Shown here in pieces: positions 33,186 through 41,324 of a DNA stretch of 43,158 nucleotides; position 1 is the stretch's first letter, and the number at the start of each line of letters is the position of its first letter. Under the pieces are notes generated by a model. That model was not told where the DNA came from. It saw nothing but the letters and a program-made list of their open reading frames with translations, and made no database searches. The stretch covers positions 1 through 43,158 of the forward strand of contig UQYV01000028.1 in the NCBI GenBank assembly GCA_900545245.1, given 5' to 3'. A program made the translations under genes and the position numbers. This DNA comes from an uncultured Bacteroidales bacterium. Its GTDB lineage: Bacteria; Bacteroidota; Bacteroidia; Bacteroidales; UBA932.

Positions 33186-34625
33186 TTATAGCAGTTGCGA
33201 GATGAATTTGTTCTTCGGGGTGGTGGTTTCGGTGAGATTGTCGAGTGGGCATTGGTCGCACCAGCCGCCGCCGAGGAGGACGTATTCGAGCGAGGCGGTG
33301 AAACGGTGGCCGTGTTCGCACTCCCATTCGTATTGGGCGCATGGATCTTCCTTTTTTGCCAATCCGAGGAATTTGCCGCCACGGAACTCTGCGGCAGTCT
33401 GAATTTCCTCGTCTGTCAGTTCATAGATGGACTTTGACTCGTCCCAACCGTGGTTGAGACGGATGCATTCTCCGGCCGCACGCGCCTTCTCAAGGTTCTT
33501 CTCCCAATGCGGAGGAATCACGTCCTTCCAGGACTTTATCGCCTCCCAGGCCTCACGCGAACCGTAATATGCCGCCATCTTTTCCGGGTCTCCGTCCACC
33601 CACGACTGCGTACCCATCCACTTCTCGTATGCATACGGTTTCATGAACATTTTCACTACAGATGCGGGCGCGAGAAACGCGAGGTTGTAAAACCACGGAA
33701 GTTTGGATTTCATCTGCCGGAAATATTCTTCAATCGGGACATTCGCCCGGAAATGAAGGATATCCTCGAGCCTGTCGGAATCTTCATACCACATTCCGTG
33801 GAAATTTTTCAGTGCAAACCACTGTGGTTCAAAGACTTTCTCTGGCCCCGGCAGTCCAAGCGCGCGGAGAAGACGGGTCTCGAACTCATAGTTCGTCATC
33901 CTGTACTGCTCTCCGCTGCCGATGTTGTAGAAATTGTTCCAGAACCCGGCCGGGACCCAGTCCTCGCAGACATTTGCGAGCAGCCTTCCCGAATCTTCGA
34001 TTGTCGCCCATTCCAGCACCCCGGCCACGGGGACATGGAAAGCTGTCGGGTTAACGACGCCGAGTATTCCCGGGTAGAGAATCCCGGACTGACGCAGCGA
34101 CACCCAATGCGGAATCCCGGAATCTACAATCACCTTCTCGGCACGGCACTTAGACACCGAATACATATCGTATGCACTTGCCATTACGGGGTCTCCGGAA
34201 CGTCCCCAATGGTGCGGGAACAGCCTGTCGCCGAGCTGCGCGACCGATCCGATGTAGACAACCTTAATCTTCTCCGGCTGCGGCTGGGCAAGCACCGCCC
34301 GCGCCACATGTTCGGAAGAAGTGACATTTACTTTCAGTGTCTTCTCCGGGAAATAGTCCGCAGCCGGGGACACCATTCCGCCGACATGCAGGACATAGTC
34401 CGCACCCGTCACTCCGCGCAGAACGTCCTCGTAGTTTGTGAGATCGCCCCAGACAATCTCCACTGACGGGTCATTCATATATGGCTCAAGTTTCTTCCGG
34501 TTCTTTTTGCTCGGACGCGCAAGCACCCTGACAACGAACCTGTCAGCCCTCGCGTGCAGTTCCTGAAACCCTGCCCATCCCATATTTCCGGTCGCCCCGG
34601 TCAAAAACACAATTTTCCTTTCCAT
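33186..34625 (-). CDS. NAD-dependent epimerase/dehydratase with C-terminal Cys/His cluster
   Basis: A 479-residue extended short-chain dehydrogenase/reductase. TGATGNMGWAG binds the dinucleotide, GADYVLHVGGMVS and VVYIGSVAQLG are core strands, and YSVSK supplies the catalytic Tyr and Lys. Substrate is unknown; nucleotide-sugar or sterol-like substrates are possible. The last 50 residues add Cys429, Cys436, His438, His440, Cys456 and Cys459 (YEWECEHGHRF and WCDQC), which resemble a small zinc-ribbon or treble-clef module rarely attached to this fold. It is encoded upstream of nothing on its strand and lies 54 nt downstream of the EnvC-like gene. Confidence 0.83.
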   Translation of the reverse strand: MERKIVFLTGATGNMGWAGFQELHARADRFVVRVLARPSKKNRKKLEPYMNDPSVEIVWGDLTNYEDVLRGVTGADYVLHVGGMVSPAADYFPEKTLKVNVTSSEHVARAVLAQPQPEKIKVVYIGSVAQLGDRLFPHHWGRSGDPVMASAYDMYSVSKCRAEKVIVDSGIPHWVSLRQSGILYPGILGVVNPTAFHVPVAGVLEWATIEDSGRLLANVCEDWVPAGFWNNFYNIGSGEQYRMTNYEFETRLLRALGLPGPEKVFEPQWFALKNFHGMWYEDSDRLEDILHFRANVPIEEYFRQMKSKLPWFYNLAFLAPASVVKMFMKPYAYEKWMGTQSWVDGDPEKMAAYYGSREAWEAIKSWKDVIPPHWEKNLEKARAAGECIRLNHGWDESKSIYELTDEEIQTAAEFRGGKFLGLAKKEDPCAQYEWECEHGHRFTASLEYVLLGGGWCDQCPLDNLTETTTPKNKFISQLL

Positions 34626-34679
34626 ATCATTTTATCATTTCATCAAACCGTCCAACGCTGCAGACCGCTTTTTCTTTCG

Positions 34680-35906
34680 TCACTTCAACCATGACTCCGG
34701 GTTTTGTGGAGTAGTATCCTTCCAAATCTGAAAATGCAGCTGCGTCTCGCGGTTGATGGTGTCCACCGTTCCGATGTCCTGACCAGTCTTCACCTTTTGT
34801 CCGGACTTCACCACCACATTCTTGAGCTTGCAGTAGAACGTGAAATAGTTTCCGTGCTGGACAAGCACGCACTGATTGTAGCCTGGCATCACGAGCACCT
34901 GCTTCACGACCCCGTCGAACACGCACTTCACACTCGTTCCTGGCCTAAGCGCTATGCCGACCCCGTTGTTCTTCGGCAGTTTGACATTCTTATAGACGGG
35001 ATGATACCTCTCCCCAAAAGCATCCACAACCGGACCGTCGGCAGGCCACGGCAGCTTGCCCCGGTTTTTCGAGAATTCGGCTGCAAGCTTCTCGTCAATC
35101 ACCATTTTGTTCGATTTTTTTCCTGCGCCGGAGGCCGTTCCTCCCTTCATCGCTTCGCGCACCAGCCGAGCAATCTCCCTGTCAAGGGCTTCCACTTGCT
35201 TCCTTTTTGCCGCAAGTTCCTTCTGGTACTTCGATTTCTCTTTCTTCAGCTTTCCTACCAGCGCCTTCGACTCCGCTTGCTCACTCTGGAGTTTTCCAAG
35301 TTCTTTCTGCGTATTCTGCGTCACAACCTTCTGTTCGACACGCAGTTTCTGAAGTTCGTCCCTTTCTGCCTCCAACTTTGCCCGGGCATCTTCCATCCGC
35401 CTTGCCTCCTCCCCAATCTGCGAGGCGAGACTTTTGAAATAGCCGTAGCGGCGGTAGGCCTGCGAAAGGTCATCGCTCGCGAGTATGTACATATACCATA
35501 TTCTTGCATCGCGGTTCTTGTAGGCCCCGAGAACAAGCCGATCGTAATGTGCCGCAAGCGTGTCGTAACTTTCCTGTAACTTGTTGATTTCTCTCTGTTT
35601 AAGATAGATTTTGTCGGCACATTCCCTTTCCTTCCGGCGGCTTTCCCGAAGAAGTGCCTGACGGTTACTGACCTTCTTCGACACGAGGTCGTAGGTGGCT
35701 AGTGCACTGCGGCTTTTTGAATTAGTCGATGAAAGTTGACGGTTGATGAGCTCGATTTCCCTCTCAAGCCGTTCCTTTTTCTGCTCCTGTGCGCTTGTGT
35801 CCTGGGCATGCAGAACCGTGACGGACTGACAAATAAGCAGTGCGACCGCCGTCAGCGTGACCTTTACGGTAGAAAGTACTGAAGATATGATAGAACGAGC
35901 CCGCAT
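34680..35906 (-). CDS. EnvC-like murein hydrolase activator (M23/LytM fold)
   Basis: A 408-residue secreted protein: signal peptide ending near LHAQ, a long coiled coil (residues 38-260, rich in Glu, Lys and Gln) and a C-terminal LytM domain (about 285-408). In the LytM domain the first zinc-ligand segment reads NGVGIAL rather than the H-x-G-x-D pattern of active enzymes, and the HxH pair is reduced to LHFQIW. This matches degenerate activators such as EnvC rather than active endopeptidases. It probably activates an amidase during cell separation. It starts three nucleotides after the TPR gene stop, so they form an operon. Confidence 0.85.
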   Translation of the reverse strand: MRARSIISSVLSTVKVTLTAVALLICQSVTVLHAQDTSAQEQKKERLEREIELINRQLSSTNSKSRSALATYDLVSKKVSNRQALLRESRRKERECADKIYLKQREINKLQESYDTLAAHYDRLVLGAYKNRDARIWYMYILASDDLSQAYRRYGYFKSLASQIGEEARRMEDARAKLEAERDELQKLRVEQKVVTQNTQKELGKLQSEQAESKALVGKLKKEKSKYQKELAAKRKQVEALDREIARLVREAMKGGTASGAGKKSNKMVIDEKLAAEFSKNRGKLPWPADGPVVDAFGERYHPVYKNVKLPKNNGVGIALRPGTSVKCVFDGVVKQVLVMPGYNQCVLVQHGNYFTFYCKLKNVVVKSGQKVKTGQDIGTVDTINRETQLHFQIWKDTTPQNPESWLK

Positions 35907-35909
35907 CCC

Positions 35910-37619
35910 TTACTTCCCGATGGCCTTTTTCCTTGCTGCAATGCGCTCGTCAAGGTCCGCAATCTCCCCGTCGTTTTTCGCTTGTGCCCTATACCAGTAG
36001 ACAAACGCAAGGTCATACTCCTTAAGGGCATAGAGTACTTCGGCATAGTGGTCCATAATCACTGCACTGTCTTTTCCTCCGTAAAGCATCGCGTGCTTGA
36101 AGAACGGCTTGGCCTCCAGCGCCTTTCCCTGCAAATAGAGAATCCATCCGAAGGTGTCGAGGTAGGTCGCGTTGTCAGGTTCGGTCTCTATTGTCTTCTT
36201 GCTCATCGCGTATGCTTTCTTGAGATTCTTTCCCGTGACGGAGAGGTAGTAGGCGTAGTTGTTCAGGACATAGATGTTGTTCGGGCTGACCTTCAACACC
36301 TTGTCGTATGCCTTGAACGCATTTTTCGTGTCATTCTTCTGATAGTAGGCGTCACCCATCGCCGAGTAGGCCGAGACGATGACGGCGCTGTCCTTCGGCG
36401 CTGTCCGGAGCATTTTCTGCGAGAGTTCGATGACTTTGTCGTACTCTTTCAGAAAACTATAACCTGTGCCTGCAAGTGCCATAAAATCCGGGATATCAGG
36501 GTGTTGCATGGCAGCTTCCGAGCCTGCTTCGGCAAGTTTCTTCCAATTTTGAGCATACAGCAGCGAGTAGAGATAGGTGGCAGTCAATTCGGGCTTGTCC
36601 GGATGCAGGGAAGCGTTCAGGCGAAACAGGTCCTCGGCCACATTCTGCCGCTGAGTGCGGTAGTAGTAGGCTGCCACCGTGGCGATTACGGAGCTGTCGG
36701 ACGGATGCTTCCTGAAGCAGATGTTGGCCGCAGAGTCGAGCTGCGGAAGGAACGAGGTCACGAATTTCGGGTCCGACTGCTCTACGAGCGCCTTGAGATA
36801 CTCGGACTTACCCCTCGCCGGAACCGTCTCGTTTGCCATATATCTGTCGAGGAGCGGGAAAAATTCGGAATATTTCCGTGTCATCCGCCGTGCCTCCGCC
36901 TTTCCGAGCATCGCCGGGGCAAAATCCTTGTCAAGCGAAAGCGCTTCGTCATAATATGTTACAGCCAACGAGTCTTCGTACATCGACATCCTGTAGTCGC
37001 CGAGAGTCGACAGAATGTAAGGAGAAGAATATTTCGAATTATATTCCTCCAGTGATTTGTAGGCCTCCTCCGTCTTTCCCGAAGCCATCAGAAGCCGGAA
37101 GCGGTAGATCGCGATGGATTCCGTGTTTCCGAAGATTCTCTCGACATCGTCCAGTGTTGTCAACGCCTTGTCAACCTGAGCGTTCTGGGCGTACATCTCC
37201 ACGAGGTCGAAGTAGAGTTCGCTCTTTTTCGGGAAGTCGGTGAGCAGCTTCTCATAAATCTTTATCGCCTTGTCGACCTGATTTGTGTAGCGGTAGACCA
37301 CGGCAAGTCTCTGGCGATACCAGAAATTCCCCGGATCTGCGTCAACGGCACGCAGCAACTCGGCCTCTGCGAGGTCGTTCTCGTTTTTCGTGAGATACAC
37401 GAGCGCGAGGTAGTAATGCGCGGCATCATATCCCGGGTCATTGTTCACTATCGACCTGAGCATTCTTTCCGCATCGGCATACGCCCCGTTGTCATATTTC
37501 TCGACAGCCATGAGCAGAGCGCTGTCTTTTATCGACTCTTTCAAGTCCTTCTGGGCAAAGACGTTCTGTGAGAGACACGCCGCTGTCAGAAAAATCATCA
37601 CATATTTTGATACCTTCAT
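35910..37619 (-). CDS. Exported TPR-repeat protein
   Basis: A 569-residue protein with a signal peptide (MKVSKYVMIFLTAACLSQNVFAQ) and about a dozen tetratricopeptide repeats, for example AERMLRSIVNNDPGYDAAHYYLALVY, AEAELLRAVDADPGNFWYRQRLAVVY and AFKAYDKVLKVSPNNIYVLNNYAYYL. It probably works as a scaffold in the periplasm or outer membrane. An ATG at 37634 adds MRVKI before the signal. The stop is three nucleotides before the EnvC-like start. In Bacteroidetes this pair is often joined by a DUF4292 lipoprotein gene between them, which is missing here. A TATCTTTG box lies at 37694-37701. Confidence 0.88.
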   Translation of the reverse strand: MKVSKYVMIFLTAACLSQNVFAQKDLKESIKDSALLMAVEKYDNGAYADAERMLRSIVNNDPGYDAAHYYLALVYLTKNENDLAEAELLRAVDADPGNFWYRQRLAVVYRYTNQVDKAIKIYEKLLTDFPKKSELYFDLVEMYAQNAQVDKALTTLDDVERIFGNTESIAIYRFRLLMASGKTEEAYKSLEEYNSKYSSPYILSTLGDYRMSMYEDSLAVTYYDEALSLDKDFAPAMLGKAEARRMTRKYSEFFPLLDRYMANETVPARGKSEYLKALVEQSDPKFVTSFLPQLDSAANICFRKHPSDSSVIATVAAYYYRTQRQNVAEDLFRLNASLHPDKPELTATYLYSLLYAQNWKKLAEAGSEAAMQHPDIPDFMALAGTGYSFLKEYDKVIELSQKMLRTAPKDSAVIVSAYSAMGDAYYQKNDTKNAFKAYDKVLKVSPNNIYVLNNYAYYLSVTGKNLKKAYAMSKKTIETEPDNATYLDTFGWILYLQGKALEAKPFFKHAMLYGGKDSAVIMDHYAEVLYALKEYDLAFVYWYRAQAKNDGEIADLDERIAARKKAIGK

Positions 37620-37693
37620 AATTTTTACCCTCAATGTTCTAATGGCGCCATGTCTATCTATCTATAATCACGCCATCCTACGCACATTAGATA

Positions 37694-37732
37694 CAAAGAT
37701 AACAAGCAATTCGGGAAAATTGCTTATTTTTG
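37694..37732. promoter_or_regulatory. Divergent promoters sharing a palindrome
   Basis: A minus-strand TATCTTTG (37694-37701, for the TPR/EnvC operon) and a plus-strand TATTTTTG (37725-37732, for the sigma operon) flank a perfect inverted repeat AAGCAATT-N6-AATTGCTT (37704-37725). The repeat occupies the -33/-7 spacer of both, so one bound protein could control both units. Confidence 0.5.
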
Positions 37733-37748
37733 GGGAAAATATCGACCG

Positions 37749-38366
37749 ATGCAACGTAACAGACCGGAGTTGCATCTTGAATGTCGGCAGTTTTTCCGGT
37801 CTAGTGCTGTAACCGTGAGTGAAGACAAAGCCGTTCAACTCATAGACAAGTGCCTTGACGGCGACCGGGCTGCCCAGAGGAAGATGTATGAACTTCTGGC
37901 ACCCCGGTATTTTCCCGTGTGCATACGCTACGTGGGGGACAGGACGGTTGCGGAAGATATACTGCAGGAGGGGTTCGTGGCGCTTTTCACGAAGCTTCAT
38001 TGCTACAGCGGCAGCGGCTCTTTCGACGGATGGGCACGGAGGATTTTCATCAATGCGTCGCTGATGTACCTGAGAAAGAACGATGCTCTGAAGATGAGCG
38101 ATGACATTTCGCTTGCGCGTGGACTGAGAGCGGAAGAGGAGACTGCTATTGAGAAACTGTCGTACAAGGAGATAGTGGAAGCGGTGATGGAAATGCCTCC
38201 GGGATTCAGGACAGTGTTCAATCTTTATGTGATGGAGGGATTCTCGCATAAGGAGATTGCCGAGGCTCTCGGGATTACGGAGAGCACGTCTCGGACTCAG
38301 TTGAGCCGGGGACGCATCTGGTTACAGAACAAAATTGGGAAAATGACCGGAAAGACCGGGATATGA
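37749..38366 (+). CDS. ECF-type RNA polymerase sigma factor
   Basis: A 205-residue sigma factor (183 if the GTG at 37815 is used). Region 2 is YFPVCIRYVGDRTVAEDILQEGFVALF and FDGWARRIFINASLMYLRK; region 4 is VMEMPPGFRTVFNLYVMEGFSHKEIAEALGITESTSRTQLSRGR. The N-terminal 22 residues from ATG 37749 do not look conserved, so GTG 37815 (VSEDKAVQLIDKCLDGD) may be the real start. A -7 box at 37725-37732 permits either. Its stop overlaps the start of the next gene in ATGA, a sign of translational coupling with its probable anti-sigma partner. Confidence 0.92.
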   Translation: MQRNRPELHLECRQFFRSSAVTVSEDKAVQLIDKCLDGDRAAQRKMYELLAPRYFPVCIRYVGDRTVAEDILQEGFVALFTKLHCYSGSGSFDGWARRIFINASLMYLRKNDALKMSDDISLARGLRAEEETAIEKLSYKEIVEAVMEMPPGFRTVFNLYVMEGFSHKEIAEALGITESTSRTQLSRGRIWLQNKIGKMTGKTGI

Positions 38367-39616
38367 CAATGTCGGATAAATATATGACAGACAGACAATT
38401 TGACGACAAGATTCGCGAAATGCTCGCTGAGCCGCAGGAACACCTTCCTGCCGGGCTCTGGGATGGCATTGAGGCGAGGCTTGACGCTGTCGGTACGGGT
38501 CGGCGGAAGGCTGCTGTCGTGCCGTGGCGCCGTGTTGTCGCCGGTGTGGCTTCCGCAGCCGCGGCAGTGACGCTCATGTTTGTCTGTGGGCATTATTTCC
38601 TTCTGAAACCTGCACCGGAAGCGGAGACGCTTGCTGAAAATGCCGCGTTTGACGTTGTCGCACCGTCTGAGGGAAACTCTGCGGTGCAACTTGCGCTGGC
38701 TGAGACTCCGGAAGCTCCCAAGCGAAAGACGTATGATTCTGCTCTTCCGGCGCCCGCCGATGCGGACGAGAGCGTGAAGACGATGCCGGAGTCTGTTGAG
38801 GTGACGGAAAATTTGCCTGAGCCTGTTGCGGTGGCAGAAGATGATTTGGTAGAGACGGAAGTTGAGAAATTCGTTGATGTTGACTCTGCCCCTGCTCCGG
38901 AATGTGAGATCAAGGTGGACAATTCTGATATAGATGAGGCCTATGGCAAGGAAGATGACGTGAGAAAAAGACTCGACAGACTTCCGCTTGAGTTGTCGGT
39001 CGGAGGAAACAGTTTCGGTGGCCCGCAGAAAAGCTCCGGTCCGAGAAAGATGTTTGTGAGGGGAAATAGGGACAGTTTTACCGGGCGTAATTTTGTAGAG
39101 GGTACAAACTCGGATTCCTACAGCCTTCCATTGTCTTTTGGAGTGGGACTGAGATATAGAATCACAGACTGGCTCGGCATAGGTATCGGCGTGAACTACA
39201 CACTTCTCGGCAAAAAGGTCAGCGGAGTATACTATGACGAGAACTCCGGTCCGCATTCGGTTGACATGAAAAACTCCCAGCACTACATCGGTATTCCGCT
39301 CGATGTTTATTTCAGCATGTTCCGCACGCACCGCTGGGATGTTTACGCTAGCCTTGGGGGCAGCGTCGAGAAATGTGTCATGAACAGTTACTCCGGAATG
39401 CTCGAGGGCGAGAACGTCTCCCACAAACCGAAGGTTGGCGGCGTTCAAACTTCTTTAAAGGCCGGCTTCGGTCTGGAATTCTCTCCTGTGGACTTTCTTG
39501 GAATCTACATTGACCCGAGCGTGCGGTATTATTTCAACAACAACCAGCCACGGAGCATACGCACTGCGCAGCCGTTGGCTTTTGGGGTGGAGGCGGGCCT
39601 CCGCTTCAGGTTATAG
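38363..39616 (+). CDS. Fused anti-sigma/outer-membrane beta-barrel-like protein
   Basis: A 417-residue protein with three parts. Residues 1-57 (MTDRQFDDKIREMLAEP, HLPAGLWDGIEARL) resemble the short cytoplasmic anti-sigma segments of Bacteroidetes. A transmembrane helix lies at 58-81 (VVAGVASAAAAVTLMFVCG). An acidic, Pro-rich linker (about 82-205) leads to a beta-rich C-terminal domain (207-417) with alternating strands such as SLPLSFGVGLRYRI, IGIGVNYTLLG, WDVYASLGGSVEK and PLAFGVEAGLRFRL, typical of PorT-type barrels and ending in Leu. An inner-membrane helix joined to an outer-membrane barrel is topologically notable. Overlap with the sigma gene supports regulation of it. Confidence 0.82.
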   Translation: MTMSDKYMTDRQFDDKIREMLAEPQEHLPAGLWDGIEARLDAVGTGRRKAAVVPWRRVVAGVASAAAAVTLMFVCGHYFLLKPAPEAETLAENAAFDVVAPSEGNSAVQLALAETPEAPKRKTYDSALPAPADADESVKTMPESVEVTENLPEPVAVAEDDLVETEVEKFVDVDSAPAPECEIKVDNSDIDEAYGKEDDVRKRLDRLPLELSVGGNSFGGPQKSSGPRKMFVRGNRDSFTGRNFVEGTNSDSYSLPLSFGVGLRYRITDWLGIGIGVNYTLLGKKVSGVYYDENSGPHSVDMKNSQHYIGIPLDVYFSMFRTHRWDVYASLGGSVEKCVMNSYSGMLEGENVSHKPKVGGVQTSLKAGFGLEFSPVDFLGIYIDPSVRYYFNNNQPRSIRTAQPLAFGVEAGLRFRL

Positions 39617-39621
39617 CGGGG

Positions 39622-39634
39622 CGCCTAAAAGGCG
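39622..39634. terminator. Short hairpin between converging genes
   Basis: CGCC-TAAAA-GGCG lies in the 25-nt gap between the barrel gene and mlaF stops, and could end both transcripts weakly. The right side, GGCGGTCTGCTTT, resembles the repeat at 30836. Confidence 0.3.
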
Positions 39635-39641
39635 GTCTGCT

Positions 39642-40400
39642 TTATTTACCGTTGCCTTCGATGATGTTGCGGGCTAGGGTGTTGGCGCAGACGAAGTCCT
39701 TTAGTTCCTGACAGTCAGTGCCGAGGATGGTGTGACGGTCGCCCTGCCAAAGGATGCTTCCCTTGTGGAGAAAGGCAATCTTGTCGCCTATTTCCAGAAT
39801 GGAGTTCATATCGTGGGTGTTGACCACCGTAGTCATGTTGAACTCCTTGGTCAGATCGCTGATGAGACGGTCAATGAGTATTGAGGTGTAGGGGTCAAGA
39901 CCCGAATTCGGTTCGTCGCAGAATAGGTAGGACGGATTCAGGGCTATCGCACGGGCTATTCCGACTCTCTTCTGCATTCCTCCGCTAAGCTCGTTCGGAT
40001 ATTTCTCGTCAGAGCCGATGACATTCACTCTTTCAAGACAATAATGTGCCCTCTCGACCTTTTGCGCGTAGCTCCAGTCGGTGAAGAAATCCATCGGGAA
40101 CATCACGTTTCCGAGCACTGTCGCGAAGTCGAAAAGTGCGCTGTTCTGAAACAGGATGCCGATTTTCTGATGCAGCGCCTTCCTCTCGCGATAGTTCATT
40201 GCCGAGAGGGACTCGTCTCCGTACTTTATGTCTCCGCTGTCCGGAGAAATGAGGCCGATGAGATTCTTCAGCAGCACGGTCTTTCCGGAGCCGCTCGCGC
40301 CTATGATCATATTGCATTGTCCGGCGGCATACTCAACGTTTATGTCCTTGAGAACATGAGTCCCGTCGAAACTTTTGCAGAGATGTTCTACCTTTATCAT
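39642..40400 (-). CDS. mlaF: Mla-type phospholipid ABC transporter ATPase
   Basis: A 252-residue cytoplasmic ABC ATPase of the MlaF/Ttg2A group, which drives lipid transport between the membranes with MlaE and an MCE protein. Walker A is IGASGSGKTVLLKNL, the signature is ELSGGMQKRVGIARAIAL (SGGM-type), and FCDEPNSGLDPYTS is Walker B with the Mla-typical GLDP; the switch is VVNTHDM. It starts one nucleotide after the mlaE stop, so the two are coupled. No MCE-domain gene follows on this strand; a converging gene ends there, so the MCE partner must be encoded elsewhere. Confidence 0.92.
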   Translation of the reverse strand: MIKVEHLCKSFDGTHVLKDINVEYAAGQCNMIIGASGSGKTVLLKNLIGLISPDSGDIKYGDESLSAMNYRERKALHQKIGILFQNSALFDFATVLGNVMFPMDFFTDWSYAQKVERAHYCLERVNVIGSDEKYPNELSGGMQKRVGIARAIALNPSYLFCDEPNSGLDPYTSILIDRLISDLTKEFNMTTVVNTHDMNSILEIGDKIAFLHKGSILWQGDRHTILGTDCQELKDFVCANTLARNIIEGNGK

Positions 40401-40401
40401 A

Positions 40402-41148
40402 TTAATAGAGCATGAGTTGGGTGAGTATGAGGTCGAACATAAGTATGAGTATGCTGGAGACTACGATGCTCCGCGTGCTCGACTTTCCGACTCCGAGAGA
40501 GCCGCCTTTCGCGTAATAGCCGTTGAATGCGGCGACTGACGCAATGATGAAGCAGAATATGGCCATCTTGAAGCAGCTGTAAAAGACATAGTAGCCGTTA
40601 TAGCAGTAGTGGAGTCCGGTGACATACGATGCTGTGGATATGATTCCGGTTGCCACGACAACGACCCATCCGCCGACCAGTCCGAGTCCGAGACTCATAA
40701 GCATCAGAAGCGGGCTCAGCACCGTGGCGCTGACAAGTTTCGGGAGCACGAGAAAACCGGCCGAATTCACGCCCATCATGTCCATGGCGTCAATCTGTTC
40801 CGTGATGCGCATGCTTCCGAGTTCCGAGGATATGTTCGAACCCATCTTCCCGGCGAGGATGAGTGCCACCATCGTGGAGCAGAACTCAAGGATGAGGCTC
40901 TCGCGGACCATGTATCCGACATACATCTTGTCGATGAACGGATTTTCGAGGTTTGACGCCGTTTGGATGACGAGAACTCCGCCGATGAATACGGAAATCA
41001 CACCTACTATTACTATAGATGACAATATGAGTTTGTCAGACTCGAACACGAACTGTTTCCAGAAAAGCCTCCACTTTTCGGGCTTTCGGAAAACCTGTCC
41101 GAGAAACAGGCAGTAGCGTCCGACGTTTTCAAGGGTTTTTCTTATCAT
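40402..41148 (-). CDS. mlaE: Mla-type phospholipid ABC transporter permease
   Basis: A 248-residue inner-membrane permease with five to six hydrophobic helices, matching MlaE: FIGGVLVIQTASNLENPF, YMVRESLILEFCSTMVALILAGKMGSNISSELGSMRITEQIDAMDMMGVN and SVAAFNGYYAKGGSLGVGKSSTRSIV are the family's conserved blocks. ATG 41148 (MIRKTLENVGRY) is preferred; ATG 41187 would add 13 basic residues (MKSDVAVSRKKRK). It is encoded just upstream of mlaF. Together they form the ATPase-permease core of an outer-membrane lipid asymmetry system. Confidence 0.92.
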   Translation of the reverse strand: MIRKTLENVGRYCLFLGQVFRKPEKWRLFWKQFVFESDKLILSSIVIVGVISVFIGGVLVIQTASNLENPFIDKMYVGYMVRESLILEFCSTMVALILAGKMGSNISSELGSMRITEQIDAMDMMGVNSAGFLVLPKLVSATVLSPLLMLMSLGLGLVGGWVVVVATGIISTASYVTGLHYCYNGYYVFYSCFKMAIFCFIIASVAAFNGYYAKGGSLGVGKSSTRSIVVSSILILMFDLILTQLMLY

Positions 41149-41324
41149 TTTTCTCTTTTTCCGTGAAACAGCAACGTCTGATTTCACAAATCATATCACA
41201 AAATTACCACTTTTTTCTTTTTCTTGAGATTTTTTCTTTTTTCGAGGGCAATATTTGACGTCTGTTTCACTGAAACCGCCGTGTTTCCCAAGAACTTGAG
41301 AGGCGGCGATTTCTCCCAATCATA

